Assembly: GCF_014266025.1 (NCBI RefSeq)
Contig: NZ_JACMYC010000009.1
Span: 34,361-98,360, forward strand
Direction: 5' to 3'
Length of the DNA stretch: 64,000 nucleotides
Source: Nocardioides deserti
GTDB lineage: Bacteria; Actinomycetota; Actinomycetes; Propionibacteriales; Nocardioidaceae
A program made the translations under genes and the position numbers. Below the pieces are notes generated by a model. The model was not told the DNA's origin. It saw only the letters and a program-made list of their open reading frames with translations, and made no database searches. Position 1 is the first letter of the stretch. Each line of letters starts with the position of its first letter. Below are positions 1-9,950 of the stretch, piece by piece.

Positions 1-1023
1 GACCTCGAGCTCGGCGTCCGCGCCCGCCTCCCGGAGCAGGCGGTGCGTCTCCCGCGACCAGCCGAGCGGGCAGGTGTCGTCGGCGGTGCCGTGCAGCACC
101 AGCACCGGCTCGGTGACCCGGTCGAAGAAGGTGCGCGAGGACAGGTCGCGGTAGAAGCGCGGGTTCTCCTGCGGCCTGCCGAAGCGGTCGTAGTAGCGGG
201 CGAGCTCCTCGGGCCGGTTCGGCTCGGTGAACTGACGGATGTTGTCGACGAAGCGCGAGCTCACCGACGCGAAGACCACCGCGGCGTCGACCAGGCCCGG
301 CTCGGCGACCAGCGCGTTGAGGGTGACCCCGCCGCCCATCGAGCGGCCGAGCATCGCGAGGCGGTCGTCGTCGACGTACGGCTCCCGCTCCAGCGCCTTG
401 GCCGCCGCGATCGCGTCGCGCGTGTAGGCCAGGCGGCTCTCGCGGTCGACGTCGCCGACCGGGTCGGAGCCGGCGTGGCCGCGGTAGTCGGTGTGCAGCA
501 CGACGAAGCCGGCCGCCGCCAGCCACTCCTGCTCGCGCGAGAGCCCGCGGCCGAGCGTGTAGATCGCGGGGTCGATGTAGCCATGGTTGAGCACGACCGC
601 CGGGAACGGTCCCTTGCCGCGCGGCACGAGCAGCTCGCCAGAGACGGTCGCGCCGTCCACGGTGTACGTCGCCGCCCAGCTGCGCCAACGCGCCGTGCTC
701 GCCAGCGGCTCGGTGCGCCGCAGCCGGCCGGCCTCGACGTCCTCGCGCATGAGCGCCGGCAGGGAGACCCGGTGGCGCACCGGCGGGAGCGCCTCGGGGT
801 CGGCCTCGGGGTCGGCCTCGGGATCGGCGTCCGGCTCGGCGGTGCCCGTGTCGGTGCCAGTGGCCGCGTCGCTCGGCGCGGGCGTGCTCGACGACGGCAC
901 CGGTGTCGCCGGCGGCGTGGTCTCGGTCGGTCCGCCGGCGGGGTCGTGCACCGGCTCGTCGCTGCACGCGGCCAGCGGCACCGCGAGGACGGCGGCCAGC
1001 GCGAGCGCGACGAGCCGCCGCAT
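1..1023 (-). CDS. Lipoprotein alpha/beta hydrolase (prolyl-oligopeptidase/dienelactone-hydrolase-like), 3' end outside the window
   Basis: Reading from the ATG at 1023 gives a signal peptide with lipobox LAAC at about residues 17-20, so the protein should be a lipid-anchored extracytoplasmic enzyme. A low-complexity Pro/Thr/Ser linker follows, including a tandem DPEA repeat, then an alpha/beta hydrolase domain. The oxyanion-side stretch VVLNHGY and the nucleophile elbow GRSMGG (Ser228) are visible, as is VLHGTADD, the usual context of the catalytic Asp. The frame is still open at base 1, so the C-terminal His region is missing. Substrate is unknown; peptidase S9-like or carboxylesterase activity is inferred from the fold. 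Confidence 0.85.
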   Translation of the reverse strand, partial: MRRLVALALAAVLAVPLAACSDEPVHDPAGGPTETTPPATPVPSSSTPAPSDAATGTDTGTAEPDADPEADPEADPEALPPVRHRVSLPALMREDVEAGRLRRTEPLASTARWRSWAATYTVDGATVSGELLVPRGKGPFPAVVLNHGYIDPAIYTLGRGLSREQEWLAAAGFVVLHTDYRGHAGSDPVGDVDRESRLAYTRDAIAAAKALEREPYVDDDRLAMLGRSMGGGVTLNALVAEPGLVDAAVVFASVSSRFVDNIRQFTEPNRPEELARYYDRFGRPQENPRFYRDLSSRTFFDRVTEPVLVLHGTADDTCPLGWSRETHRLLREAGADAELEV

Positions 1024-1033
1024 CACGCCCGCC

Positions 1034-2152
1034 TCATCGGTGGATCCGGCCCTCGGTCCGCGCGAGCGGCTCGCCGGAGCCGCCCCAGCGGCCGGCGATG
1101 ATCTCGGCGGCGATGCTGACCGCGGTCTCCTCCGGCGTCCGCGCGCCGAGGTCGAGGCCGATCGGGCTGTGCAGCCGGTCGAGCTCGGCCTCGGTGACAC
1201 CGGCGTCGCGGAGCCGCTCGAGCCGGTCGTCGTGCGTGCGCCGCGAGCCCATCGCGCCGACGTAGGCGACCTCGGGCAACCGCAGCGCGACCTCGAGCAG
1301 CGGCACGTCGAACTTCGGGTCGTGGGTCAGCACGGTGATGACCGTCCGGCCGTCGATCCGGCCGGCCTGCTGCTCGGCGCGGAGGTAGCGGTGCGGCCAG
1401 TCCACGACGACCTCGTCGGCCTCGGGGAAGCGCGTGGCCGTCGCGAAGACGGGCCGGGCGTCGCAGACGGTGACGTGGTAGCCGAGGAAGGCCCCGACCC
1501 GCGCCACCGCCGCGGCGAAGTCGATCGCGCCGAAGACCAGCATCCGCGGCTTCGGGGCGAACGCCCACACGAAGACCCGCATGCCCTCGCCGCGCCGCTC
1601 GCCGTCGGGCCCGTAGGTCAGCACGCCGCTGTTGCCGGCCGCGAGCAGGCCGAGGGCGTCGTCGCGGACCGCGTCGTCCGCGCGGGCCGACCCGAGCGAG
1701 GCGCTGGCCTCCGCGTCGGGTCGGATGAGCACCCGACGGCCCACCCACGCGGCGTCCGGGTGGTCGATGACCGTCGCGACCGCCACGGGCCGGCCGGCCT
1801 CGAGGTGGTCGCGGACCTCGGCGAGCTCGGGGAACGTCGTGCGCGAGACCTTCTCGACGTACACGTCGAGGATCCCGCCGCAGGTCAGCCCGACCGCGAA
1901 CGCGTCGTCGTCGGACACGCCGTACCGCTCCAGCACCGGTTCGCCGGACTCCACGACCGACTGCGCGAGGTCGTAGACCGCCCCCTCGACGCACCCGCCG
2001 GAGACCGACCCGACGGCCGTGCCGTCCGGCCCGACCAGCATCGACGCGCCCGGCGGCCGCGGGGCGGACCGGAAGGTCGCCACGACCGTCCCGACGCCGA
2101 CCTCCTCGCCGGCCTCCCACCACGACATCAGCTCCGGCAGCACCTCACGCAC
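1034..2152 (-). CDS. XdhC/CoxF-family molybdoenzyme maturation protein
   Basis: 372 residues. The N-terminal XdhC/CoxI domain shows the typical GTVVATFRSAPRPPGASM and SGGCVEGAVY stretches; the C-terminal half is a Rossmann-type XdhC_C domain (MLVFGAIDFAAAVARVG, then AYVGAMGSRRTHDDR). Family members mature molybdenum hydroxylases such as xanthine or CO dehydrogenase, probably handling sulfurated molybdopterin-cytosine-dinucleotide cofactor. I chose the GTG at 2152 because it overlaps the stop of the upstream CoxE-like gene by 8 nt and begins the conserved part; a longer frame exists upstream. It is the last gene of a coxD-coxE-xdhC-like operon. Confidence 0.9.
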   Translation of the reverse strand: MREVLPELMSWWEAGEEVGVGTVVATFRSAPRPPGASMLVGPDGTAVGSVSGGCVEGAVYDLAQSVVESGEPVLERYGVSDDDAFAVGLTCGGILDVYVEKVSRTTFPELAEVRDHLEAGRPVAVATVIDHPDAAWVGRRVLIRPDAEASASLGSARADDAVRDDALGLLAAGNSGVLTYGPDGERRGEGMRVFVWAFAPKPRMLVFGAIDFAAAVARVGAFLGYHVTVCDARPVFATATRFPEADEVVVDWPHRYLRAEQQAGRIDGRTVITVLTHDPKFDVPLLEVALRLPEVAYVGAMGSRRTHDDRLERLRDAGVTEAELDRLHSPIGLDLGARTPEETAVSIAAEIIAGRWGGSGEPLARTEGRIHR

Positions 2153-3281
2153 CGGCGACCACCTCCACGACCTCGGCATACGTCGCGAGCGAATGCCCGG
2201 CGACGAAGTCGTCGACGTGCGGCAGCACCGCGACGACCCCCTGCTGGACCGGCTCGTAGCCGGTCTTCCCGCGGTGCGGGTTGACCCACACCAGGCGGTG
2301 CGCGACGCGCCCGAGCCGCTCGGCCTGCTGCGCGAGCAGCGTGCAGTCGCCGCGCTCCCAGCCGTCGCTGAACACCACGACCACCGCGCCGCGGGCCATC
2401 CCGCGGCGGCCCCAGCGGGTGAGGAACGTCTGCAGGTTCTCCCCCAGCCGCGTGCCGCCCGACCAGTCCGGGACCGTCTCGCCGGCGGCGACGATCGCGC
2501 GCTCGGGGTCGCGCAGCCGCAGCGCGCGGGTCAGGTGGGTGAGCCGGGTGCCGAGCGTGAACGTCTCGACCGAGCCGGGCGCCGCCTGGGTGAACCGGTG
2601 CGCCAGGCGCAGCAGCGCGTCGGCGTACCCACTCATCGAGCCGGACACGTCCACCAGCAGCACCACCCGGCGCGGGCGGGTGGCCCGCCGGCGGTGCACG
2701 ACCTCGGCCGGCTCGCCCATCCGGCGGAGGCTGGCGCGCAGCGTGCGGGCGGCGTCGACCTCGCCGCGGTGCCACGAGCGCTGGCGGGCGCTGCGGCGGT
2801 GCGGCGCGCGCGGGCGCAGGGTCGCGAAGAGCGCGGTCAACCGGGCCCGCTCGGCCGGGGACAACCCCGCGACGTCTCGGTGCCGCAGCACCTCGGCGTC
2901 GCTGGCCATCGCCCGGACGACGTCGGTCTCCTCGGGTCCGCCGTCGGCGCCGGCGGCCTCCGCGAGCGGCATCGAGGCGTACGACGTCGTGGCCGGCGCG
3001 GCGGGCCGGGGTCGCGGGAGGCCGGTGCGGTGGTCGAAGTACGCCGCGAACACCTGCTCGTGGCGGGCCAGGTCGTCGGGGCCGGCGCACAGCGTGGCGC
3101 GGCCGGCGGCACGGGTGCCCTCCTCGGAGGGGCCGAGCAGGGCGACGGCGGCGAGGTACTGCTGCGCCCGGTCCGACGTCACCGCCACCCCGGCCGCCCG
3201 CAGCGCGCGGGTGAAGCCGAGGAGGACCTCGTCGGCGTCGTGCCGGACGTCGGGAGCCGGCTGGTGGAGGACGGCTGTCAC
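2145..3281 (-). CDS. CoxE-like von Willebrand factor A domain protein
   Basis: 378 residues. The C-terminal half is a VWA domain with an intact metal-ion-dependent adhesion site, DVSGSMSG at residues 211-218, followed by the conserved TWTGG-like stretch SGGTRLGENL and VVFSDGWERGD. The N-terminal half is the helical, Arg-rich CoxE region. CoxE proteins work with the MoxR-type ATPase CoxD in remodelling the CO-dehydrogenase active site, in the cytoplasm or at the membrane. The start overlaps the upstream ATPase stop by 4 nt and the end overlaps the XdhC-like gene, indicating translational coupling. Confidence 0.9.
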   Translation of the reverse strand: MTAVLHQPAPDVRHDADEVLLGFTRALRAAGVAVTSDRAQQYLAAVALLGPSEEGTRAAGRATLCAGPDDLARHEQVFAAYFDHRTGLPRPRPAAPATTSYASMPLAEAAGADGGPEETDVVRAMASDAEVLRHRDVAGLSPAERARLTALFATLRPRAPHRRSARQRSWHRGEVDAARTLRASLRRMGEPAEVVHRRRATRPRRVVLLVDVSGSMSGYADALLRLAHRFTQAAPGSVETFTLGTRLTHLTRALRLRDPERAIVAAGETVPDWSGGTRLGENLQTFLTRWGRRGMARGAVVVVFSDGWERGDCTLLAQQAERLGRVAHRLVWVNPHRGKTGYEPVQQGVVAVLPHVDDFVAGHSLATYAEVVEVVAGA

Positions 3282-4171
3282 GGGGTCAGCATCCGGTCCA
3301 GGGCGGTGCGGACGCGGTCGGCGTCCTCGCGGTACTTCACCAGCGCGCCGAGGCTCGCCGCCGCGGTCGCCAGGTCGAGCTCGGTCGTGCCGAGGTGGTG
3401 CAGCGCCCGGGCCCAGTCGAGGGTCTCCGCGACGCCCGGCGGCTTGACCAGGCCGGTGTCGGCGCGCAGCCCCTGCACGACCTCGACGACCTGGCGGGCC
3501 AGCGACTCGGCGACCTCGGGCGCACGCGAGCGGACGATCGCCACCTCGCGCTCCAGCGCCGGGTGGTCGATCCAGTGGTAGAGGCAGCGCCGCTTGAGCG
3601 CGTCGTGCAGCTCGCGGGTGCGGTTGGAGGTGAGCACGACGATCGGCGGGGTCGCGGCCCGCACCGTGCCGAGCTCGGGGATCGTCACCTGGTAGGTCGA
3701 GAGCACCTCGAGCAGGAACGCCTCGAACTCGTCATCGGCGCGGTCGACCTCGTCGACGAGCAGCACCGCCGGGCTCTGCTGGAGCGCCGCCAGCACCGGG
3801 CGCGCGAGCAGGAACCGCTCGTCGTACAGGCTCTTCTCGGCCTCCTCGACACCGGTCGAGCCGCCGCCGGCCGCCTCGAGCGCGCGTAGGTGCAGCACCT
3901 GGCGCGGGAAGTCCCAGTCGTAGAGGGCCTGCGTCGCGTCGATGCCCTCGTAGCACTGGAGCCGCACCAGCGGCAGGCCGAGCGACTCGGCGATCGCCTC
4001 GGCCAGCGCGGTCTTGCCGGTGCCCGGCTCGCCCTCGAGCAGCAGCGGCCGGCCCATCCGCAACGCCAGGAACGTGACCGTCGCCAGCTCCGGGTCGATC
4101 AGGTAGCCGGTGTCCGCGAGCCGCTCCGCGACGTCGCCCAGCTGGAGCCCTTCGGGAGTGACGGCGGTCAT
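3278..4171 (-). CDS. MoxR-family AAA+ ATPase (CoxD-like)
   Basis: 297 residues. Walker A GEPGTGKT lies at residues 47-54 and Walker B LLVDEVDRAD at about 137-146; sensor 1 is visible as VVLTSNRTREL. The arrangement fits the MoxR/CoxD group, chaperone ATPases that pair with VWA proteins to mature metalloenzymes. It is the first gene of a three-gene operon with CoxE-like and XdhC-like genes. ATG at 4171 gives the full domain. The structural genes of the likely client (a CO dehydrogenase or other molybdenum hydroxylase) are not in this window. Confidence 0.92.
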   Translation of the reverse strand: MTAVTPEGLQLGDVAERLADTGYLIDPELATVTFLALRMGRPLLLEGEPGTGKTALAEAIAESLGLPLVRLQCYEGIDATQALYDWDFPRQVLHLRALEAAGGGSTGVEEAEKSLYDERFLLARPVLAALQQSPAVLLVDEVDRADDEFEAFLLEVLSTYQVTIPELGTVRAATPPIVVLTSNRTRELHDALKRRCLYHWIDHPALEREVAIVRSRAPEVAESLARQVVEVVQGLRADTGLVKPPGVAETLDWARALHHLGTTELDLATAAASLGALVKYREDADRVRTALDRMLTP

Positions 4172-4222
4172 GCCCCGAGGCTACGACGTGGCTGTTGGGG
4201 GCCGGTTGGTTGACTACCCCGT

Positions 4223-4531
4223 GTGAGCGGTCCGGCCGGCGGTGGTAGTGGCGGGGCGGGCGACCGGGTGGACGAGGTCGGCGCCCGTCTCGAGCGGACG
4301 ATCCTCGACCTGCTCGCGCAGCGCGAGGAGGGCAAGACGATCTGCCCCTCCGACGCGGCCCGGGCCGTCGGCACCGAGCAGGGCTGGCGCGACCTGATGG
4401 AGCCGGCCCGCCAGGCGGCCCAGCGGCTCGTCGAGGCCGGCGAGGTCGAGGTGACCCAGTGCGGCGCCGTCGTCGACCTGCCCACCGCCCGCGGGCCGGT
4501 GCGGATCAGGAAGCGTCCGCCTCAGCGCTGA
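4223..4531 (+). CDS. DUF3253 domain protein
   Basis: 102 residues, apparently cytoplasmic. The central part (LERTILDLLAQREEGKTICPSD to IRKRPP) matches the short DUF3253 family, which has a winged-helix-like pattern: a conserved KTICPSDAAR element and a W-R-LM segment. No function is established. Its GTG start is 51 nt from the divergently transcribed MoxR gene and its 3' end overlaps the convergent MobA-like gene by 10 nt. Confidence 0.75.
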   Translation: MSGPAGGGSGGAGDRVDEVGARLERTILDLLAQREEGKTICPSDAARAVGTEQGWRDLMEPARQAAQRLVEAGEVEVTQCGAVVDLPTARGPVRIRKRPPQR

Positions 4532-5070
4532 TCGACGTCCGCGCCGGTGGCGAGGTCACCGCACTCGACCAGCGTGACGTCATGGGCCGCGAGGTAGCCC
4601 TTCGCCCCGCGGTCGCCGCCGGTCTCGGCGAGCACGCCGGCCCAGTGGTCGCGACCGAGCAGCACGGGGTGGCCGGGGACGCCGTCGTACGCCGCCCGCG
4701 CCAGCGCGCCGGGCGCGGCGTGCCTGGCGACGCGGGCGACGACCTCCGGCACGAGGTCGGGCAGGTCGACCAGCGTCAGCACGACCGCGTCGGCGGCCGG
4801 GTCCGCCGCGGTGAGCCCGGCGCGCAGCGAGGCCGACTGGCCGCTCGCCCAGTCCTGCGCCACGACGTACGCCGTGCCTCGCGGCAGCAGGGCGAGCGCG
4901 TCGTCCGCACGGGCGCCGAGGACGGCCGTGACCCGGTCGCAGCCGCCCTCGGTCAGCACGTGCACGGCGCGGGCCAGCCAGTCGTCGACGAGCGCCTTGG
5001 GCGTGCCCATCCGGCTGCCCCCGCCGGCGGCGAGGACGATCCCGTGCAGCAGGCGGTCCCGGGCGTCCAC
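4522..5070 (-). CDS. MobA/MocA-like nucleotidyltransferase
   Basis: 182 residues with a GT-A-type NTP-transferase fold. The nucleotide-binding signature LAAGGGSRMG is at residues 13-22, followed by PKALVD, and the metal-binding VDLPD is at 101-105. The family transfers CMP or GMP onto molybdopterin; with neighbouring cox-type accessory genes, MocA-like cytidylylation of the cofactor for a molybdenum hydroxylase is the best guess. The GTG at 5070 immediately follows the stop of the sigma-partner gene, so it may be co-transcribed with the sigma factor operon. The specific nucleotide used cannot be read from sequence. Confidence 0.82.
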   Translation of the reverse strand: MDARDRLLHGIVLAAGGGSRMGTPKALVDDWLARAVHVLTEGGCDRVTAVLGARADDALALLPRGTAYVVAQDWASGQSASLRAGLTAADPAADAVVLTLVDLPDLVPEVVARVARHAAPGALARAAYDGVPGHPVLLGRDHWAGVLAETGGDRGAKGYLAAHDVTLVECGDLATGADVDQR

Positions 5071-5727
5071 TCAGCCGCCGAACGCCTCGGCGTAGAGCGA
5101 CTGGAGCTCGCCGGTCGCCGGGCCGCTGAACCCGCAGACGGTGACCTCACCGTCGGTGGCGGAGACGAGGTACTGCTCGCCGTCGCGGAAGTCGACCGCC
5201 CCGACGAGCAGCTCCATCTGCTCGGCCGGTGACTCGACGCGGACCTCGTCGGCCTCGGCGCCGGCGTACTGCTCCTCCACGCTCAGCAGCACCATGTCGT
5301 CGCCGAGCTCCTCGACCGTCCCGAGGAACGCGACCTCCTGGTCGGCCAGGACCGCGGCGTTCGGCACCATGCAGCGGGCGTCCTGCGCGGCGGGCGCGGC
5401 CAGCGTGGTGACGGCCGGTGCGTCGCTGCCGCCGCCGGCCGTGGGGGTCTCCTCGTCGTCGCCGCCGGTCGTCGCCGCGAACGCCACGCCGCCGACCACC
5501 AGCGCCGCGGCTGCGGCGGCGACCCAGGTCAACGGGCGGCGGGTCGTGGGCTTCCCGGCGGTGCCGGGCGTGCCGGTGGTCTCGTGGTCGGTGTTGCTCA
5601 TCGTCGCCTCCAGGAGTCGGGCCACCCGGTCGGAGTCGGCCGGGGCGAGGGAGGCCGCGGGGTCGGCCGCACGCAGGCGGTCGCGCAGCTGCGGGTCGTC
5701 GTCGAACGACCCGTCGGGTCCGCTCAT
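5071..5727 (-). CDS. Single-pass membrane protein paired with an ECF sigma factor (putative anti-sigma-like)
   Basis: 218 residues: a cytoplasmic N-terminus rich in acidic and Arg residues, one transmembrane segment at about 66-86, and an extracytoplasmic domain containing two cysteines. Its ATG overlaps the stop of the sigma-factor gene by 4 nt (ATGA), the usual arrangement for a sigma/anti-sigma pair. I do not see the HxxxCxxC zinc motif of ZAS anti-sigma factors, so the regulatory role is inferred from position and topology only. It could instead be a secreted effector of the regulon. Confidence 0.6.
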   Translation of the reverse strand: MSGPDGSFDDDPQLRDRLRAADPAASLAPADSDRVARLLEATMSNTDHETTGTPGTAGKPTTRRPLTWVAAAAAALVVGGVAFAATTGGDDEETPTAGGGSDAPAVTTLAAPAAQDARCMVPNAAVLADQEVAFLGTVEELGDDMVLLSVEEQYAGAEADEVRVESPAEQMELLVGAVDFRDGEQYLVSATDGEVTVCGFSGPATGELQSLYAEAFGG

Positions 5728-6272
5728 GACCTGCTCCTCCCTCTCGACCCCTCATGTCCGGCAGCGGCCTCGATCTTTCGCAGCTCCTCGCGCAGCTTCT
5801 GCCGGGCGCGGTGGAGGCGGATGCTGACCGCGTTCGGGGTCAGGTCCAGCACGGTCGCGATCTCGCTCGGGCCCAGCTGCTCCCAGGCCCACAGGCGCAG
5901 CAGCTCGGCCTCGGCCGGGCGGAGCGCGGCGAGCGCCTCGTCGAGGGGTACGTCGCCGGCCGGGTCCTGCCCGCCGGTCGGGTCGGTCGTCATCCGCGCG
6001 GGCGGGTCGAGGGTGGCCACCTTCGCCGCGACGCGACGCTGCCGGCGGGCGCTGCGCTCGGCGTTCGCGAGGGCGTGGCGCGCCACGGCGTACGCCCACG
6101 GCAGCGGCTCGTCCGGCACCTCGTCCAGCCGCCGCCAGCACACGAGCAGCGTCTCCGACAGCACGTCGTCGGCCGTCGCGGGGTCGGTGCGCCGCGCGAG
6201 GTAGCGCCGCAGCGGCTCGACCAGCCCGGGCGCCATCGCCTCGAACCGCGCCCTCCGCTCCGCCTCGTCCAC
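5724..6272 (-). CDS. ECF-type RNA polymerase sigma-70 factor
   Basis: 182 residues. Region 2 (RRYLARRTDPATADDVLSET, VCWRRL) is followed by region 4 with its helix-turn-helix (GPSEIATVLDLTPNAVSIRLHRARQKL). The GTG at 6272 removes an implausible upstream extension and begins directly before region 2, as in other ECF factors. It should direct polymerase to a small stress or envelope regulon, held in check by the membrane protein encoded next in the operon. The C-terminus is short, with no added domain. Confidence 0.88.
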   Translation of the reverse strand: MDEAERRARFEAMAPGLVEPLRRYLARRTDPATADDVLSETLLVCWRRLDEVPDEPLPWAYAVARHALANAERSARRQRRVAAKVATLDPPARMTTDPTGGQDPAGDVPLDEALAALRPAEAELLRLWAWEQLGPSEIATVLDLTPNAVSIRLHRARQKLREELRKIEAAAGHEGSRGRSRS

Positions 6273-6312
6273 GGCCCCACCCTGGCACGGCCGCCCCCTC
6301 CGACCGGCCCAC

Positions 6313-6360
6313 GGTCGTGTGCCCGAGAACGCGCCGGCCCGCGTCGCCAGGCACACGACC
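6313..6360. repeat. 48-nt palindromic repeat, copy 1 of 2
   Basis: Perfect 11-nt inverted arms GGTCGTGTGCC and GGCACACGACC enclose a 26-nt GC-rich centre. It lies between the sigma-factor start and the ridA stop. A second copy of the same length at 25158-25205 differs at only 6 of 48 positions by my hand alignment. Confidence 0.75.
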
Positions 6361-6393
6361 CCCGCGAGGGCGGCCGGGGTCACGGGCCCGAGA

Positions 6394-6786
6394 TCACGGG
6401 CGCAGCGCGACCGCCTCCACCTCGACCAGCTGGCCCGGGTAGCCGAGGCACGCGACGCCGAGCAGCGTGCTGGGTGCGTCGTGGTCGCCGAACGCCGCGC
6501 GGACCACGTCCCAGGCGGCGACGAGGTCGGCGCGGTCGGCCGACGCGACGTACACCGTCGACTTCGCGACGTCGGTCAGGCCGCACCCGGCGGCCTCGAG
6601 CGCGGCGACCAGGTTGGCCATCACCTGCGCGGCCTGGCCGGCCACGTCGCCGGGGCACACCACCGCGCCTGCCTCGTCGAGCGGGCACGCGCCCGCGGTG
6701 AGGACCAGGTCGCCGGCCACCGCGGCGTACGCGTAGGGGACGGACCCGTCCAACGACGGTGCTCGGACCAGCTCGACGCGACTCAT
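6394..6786 (-). CDS. RidA (YjgF/YER057c/UK114) family protein
   Basis: 130 residues, a one-domain RidA-type protein. Recognisable are GDLVLTAGACPLD, the VMANLVAALEAAGCG helix, STVYVASADRADLVAAWDVV and the C-terminal VEVEAVALRP. RidA enzymes hydrolyse reactive enamine/imine intermediates, though many homologues have other roles. The canonical active-site Arg, usually in an R-P-A-R-x-x-V stretch, is not obvious (APSTLLGV is found instead), so deaminase activity is uncertain. ATG at 6786 is preferred over an upstream start for family length. Confidence 0.85.
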   Translation of the reverse strand: MSRVELVRAPSLDGSVPYAYAAVAGDLVLTAGACPLDEAGAVVCPGDVAGQAAQVMANLVAALEAAGCGLTDVAKSTVYVASADRADLVAAWDVVRAAFGDHDAPSTLLGVACLGYPGQLVEVEAVALRP

Positions 6787-6872
6787 GGGGCCAGTCTCCC
6801 GCCATCCGGACGTCATGCGGGCCGAGCACCCGCTTCATCCTCGGGATGACGTCCGCGGTCAGCCGGACATGA

Positions 6873-6906
6873 CAGCAGGGCCCCCGCCGGAGCGGGGGCC
6901 CTGCTG
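6873..6906. terminator. Rho-independent-type terminator hairpin after groEL
   Basis: A 15-bp GC-rich stem (CAGCAGGGCCCCCGC pairing with GCGGGGGCCCTGCTG) around the loop CGGA, 31 nt beyond the groEL stop. There is no long T tract, as is common in actinobacteria. It could also end transcripts reading toward it from the other side. Confidence 0.8.
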
Positions 6907-6936
6907 GTGGAGCGGGGTGCTACGAGGGGGCTGGAC

Positions 6937-8676
<1,740 letters not shown>

Positions 8677-8696
8677 TCAGCTGGCACCGATCCGGT

Positions 8697-8723
8697 TTGT
8701 CACTCTCGTGGCGAGAGTGCCAA
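8697..8723 (-). promoter_or_regulatory. CIRCE operator (proximal to groEL)
   Basis: TTGTCACTC, nine bases, then GAGTGCCAA matches the HrcA-binding CIRCE pattern TTAGCACTC-N9-GAGTGCTAA with a few substitutions in the arms. It lies about 130 nt upstream of the groEL start, downstream of the likely promoter. Confidence 0.88.
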
Positions 8724-8728
8724 CCCCA

Positions 8729-8757
8729 TGTTTAGCACTCGCCCCTGGCGAGTGCAA
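8729..8757 (-). promoter_or_regulatory. Probable sigma-70 promoter of groEL
   Basis: On the minus strand, TTGCAC (complement of 8752-8757) and TAAACA (complement of 8729-8734) are separated by exactly 17 nt. The promoter overlaps the distal CIRCE element, so bound HrcA should block polymerase. Assignment is by consensus and position only. Confidence 0.6.
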
Positions 8758-8758
8758 G
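8732..8758 (-). promoter_or_regulatory. CIRCE operator (distal, overlapping the promoter)
   Basis: TTAGCACTC, nine bases, then GAGTGCAAG. The first arm is a perfect match to the CIRCE consensus and the second differs at two positions. It covers the spacer of the predicted groEL promoter. Confidence 0.93.
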
Positions 8759-8763
8759 AAGGG

Positions 8764-9630
8764 TCAGGCCTCGCCGAGCACCGAGACGACGAGGTCCGCG
8801 AACGGCACCGCCAGCCCGGGCGCCAGGTCGAGGTAGAGGCCCGGCTCGATCAGCTCCAGCTCGCTGACCGCCCAACCCTCGTCGAGCAGCACCAGGTCCA
8901 CCCGGGCGTACGCCGGCGGCGCGCCCAGCCGGCGGGCGGCCGCGGCCACGGCCGCCCGGGCCGCCTCGGCGCGGGCCGGGTCGACGGGCACGGCGACCGA
9001 CGAGCCGCCGTACAGCTCGTGCACACGGACCTCACCACCCGCCGGACGCTTGTCGACCTGGCCGACGACCTCGCCGCCCAGCACCCACACCGACGACTCC
9101 CCCGTCGTCCGGACCGACTCCACGAGCGGCTGCACCACCCACGGGCCGGCCACCAGCCCCTCGAGCCGCGGGTCGTCGGTCGAGGCAGCCACGACCACGC
9201 CGACCCCGCCGGCGCCGATCCGCGGCTTCACCACGACGGTCCCCCACCGGTCGATCGCGGCCTGCAGGTCGGGCACGAGGCCGCGGTCCGCCAGCAACGC
9301 GGTCGGGACGACCGGCACCCCGTCGTCATCAGCGGCGAGCTCGAGCAGGTAGGCCTTGTCGGCGTTCCAGGCGACGACGTCCGCGCCGTGCAGCAGGCGC
9401 GTCACGCCCTCGACCTCGCGCATCCAGGCCGAGAACTCGGCGTACCGCCGCTGGTAGTCCCACGTCGACCGCAGCACGACGAGGTCCGCGGCGGCCCAGT
9501 CGGCGGCCGGGTCGTCCCAGACCACCCACCGCGCCTCGACGCCGCGCTCGGCCAGCGCCGTCACGATCAGGTCACCGCCGGGCTCGCCGTCCGGCAGCAG
9601 GGAGAACGTGGCCAGGAGGGCGCGCGTCAC
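8764..9630 (-). CDS. ATP-grasp domain protein (RimK-like)
   Basis: 288 residues. The N-terminal part looks like a Rossmann-type pre-ATP-grasp region ([25 protein letters not shown]); the ATP-grasp part shows [19 protein letters not shown] and the metal-binding end [21 protein letters not shown]. Such enzymes join a carboxylate to an amine or thiol through an acyl phosphate; the substrate here is not known. The GTG at 9630 overlaps the stop of the coiled-coil gene (GTGA). It is the last gene of a three-gene cassette with a TylF-type methyltransferase. Confidence 0.85.
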   Translation of the reverse strand: MTRALLATFSLLPDGEPGGDLIVTALAERGVEARWVVWDDPAADWAAADLVVLRSTWDYQRRYAEFSAWMREVEGVTRLLHGADVVAWNADKAYLLELAADDDGVPVVPTALLADRGLVPDLQAAIDRWGTVVVKPRIGAGGVGVVVAASTDDPRLEGLVAGPWVVQPLVESVRTTGESSVWVLGGEVVGQVDKRPAGGEVRVHELYGGSSVAVPVDPARAEAARAAVAAAARRLGAPPAYARVDLVLLDEGWAVSELELIEPGLYLDLAPGLAVPFADLVVSVLGEA

Positions 9631-9950
9631 CGGCGGGTCAGCCGCTTGACCTTGGCCGGCAGGGCGACGACCGCACGCCCGGCCCGCCACGTGGCGCTCG
9701 AGCGCACCTCGGCCAGCTCGCGCTCGAGCCGGCGCGCGCGGCGCTCGGCCCGGGTCGCCCGTGCCTCGGCGTCGGCGGCCCGCCGCTCCGCCCGGCGCGC
9801 GCGGCGCTCGGCTGCCTCGAGGTCGGCCGCGACCGCGGCGTGCATCTGCTTGGTCGCGCGCGCGCCGTGCTTGCGGGCGGCCCGCAGCTCGATCTCCAGC
9901 CGCTTGATGCCCGGGTCGACCGCGGCGCGCGGCTCCTGCTGTTCGCTCAC
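9627..9950 (-). CDS. Small Arg/Ala/Glu-rich coiled-coil protein
   Basis: 107 residues, no recognised family. From about residue 15 to 85 it is a charged heptad-like helix of repeating A-E-R-R-A-R-R units, predicted to form a long coiled coil. The C-terminus ends in a short hydrophobic segment and a basic tail. Its start and stop both sit in 4-nt GTGA overlaps with its neighbours, so it is translated as part of the cassette. A scaffold role between the methyltransferase and the ATP-grasp ligase is speculation. Confidence 0.7.
   Translation of the reverse strand: MSEQQEPRAAVDPGIKRLEIELRAARKHGARATKQMHAAVAADLEAAERRARRAERRAADAEARATRAERRARRLERELAEVRSSATWRAGRAVVALPAKVKRLTRR

Noticed and set aside
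785..835. Tandem GCCTCGGGGTCG repeat
   Set aside because: It is the coding repeat for the DPEA linker of the lipoprotein hydrolase and has no spacers, so not a CRISPR or intergenic repeat.
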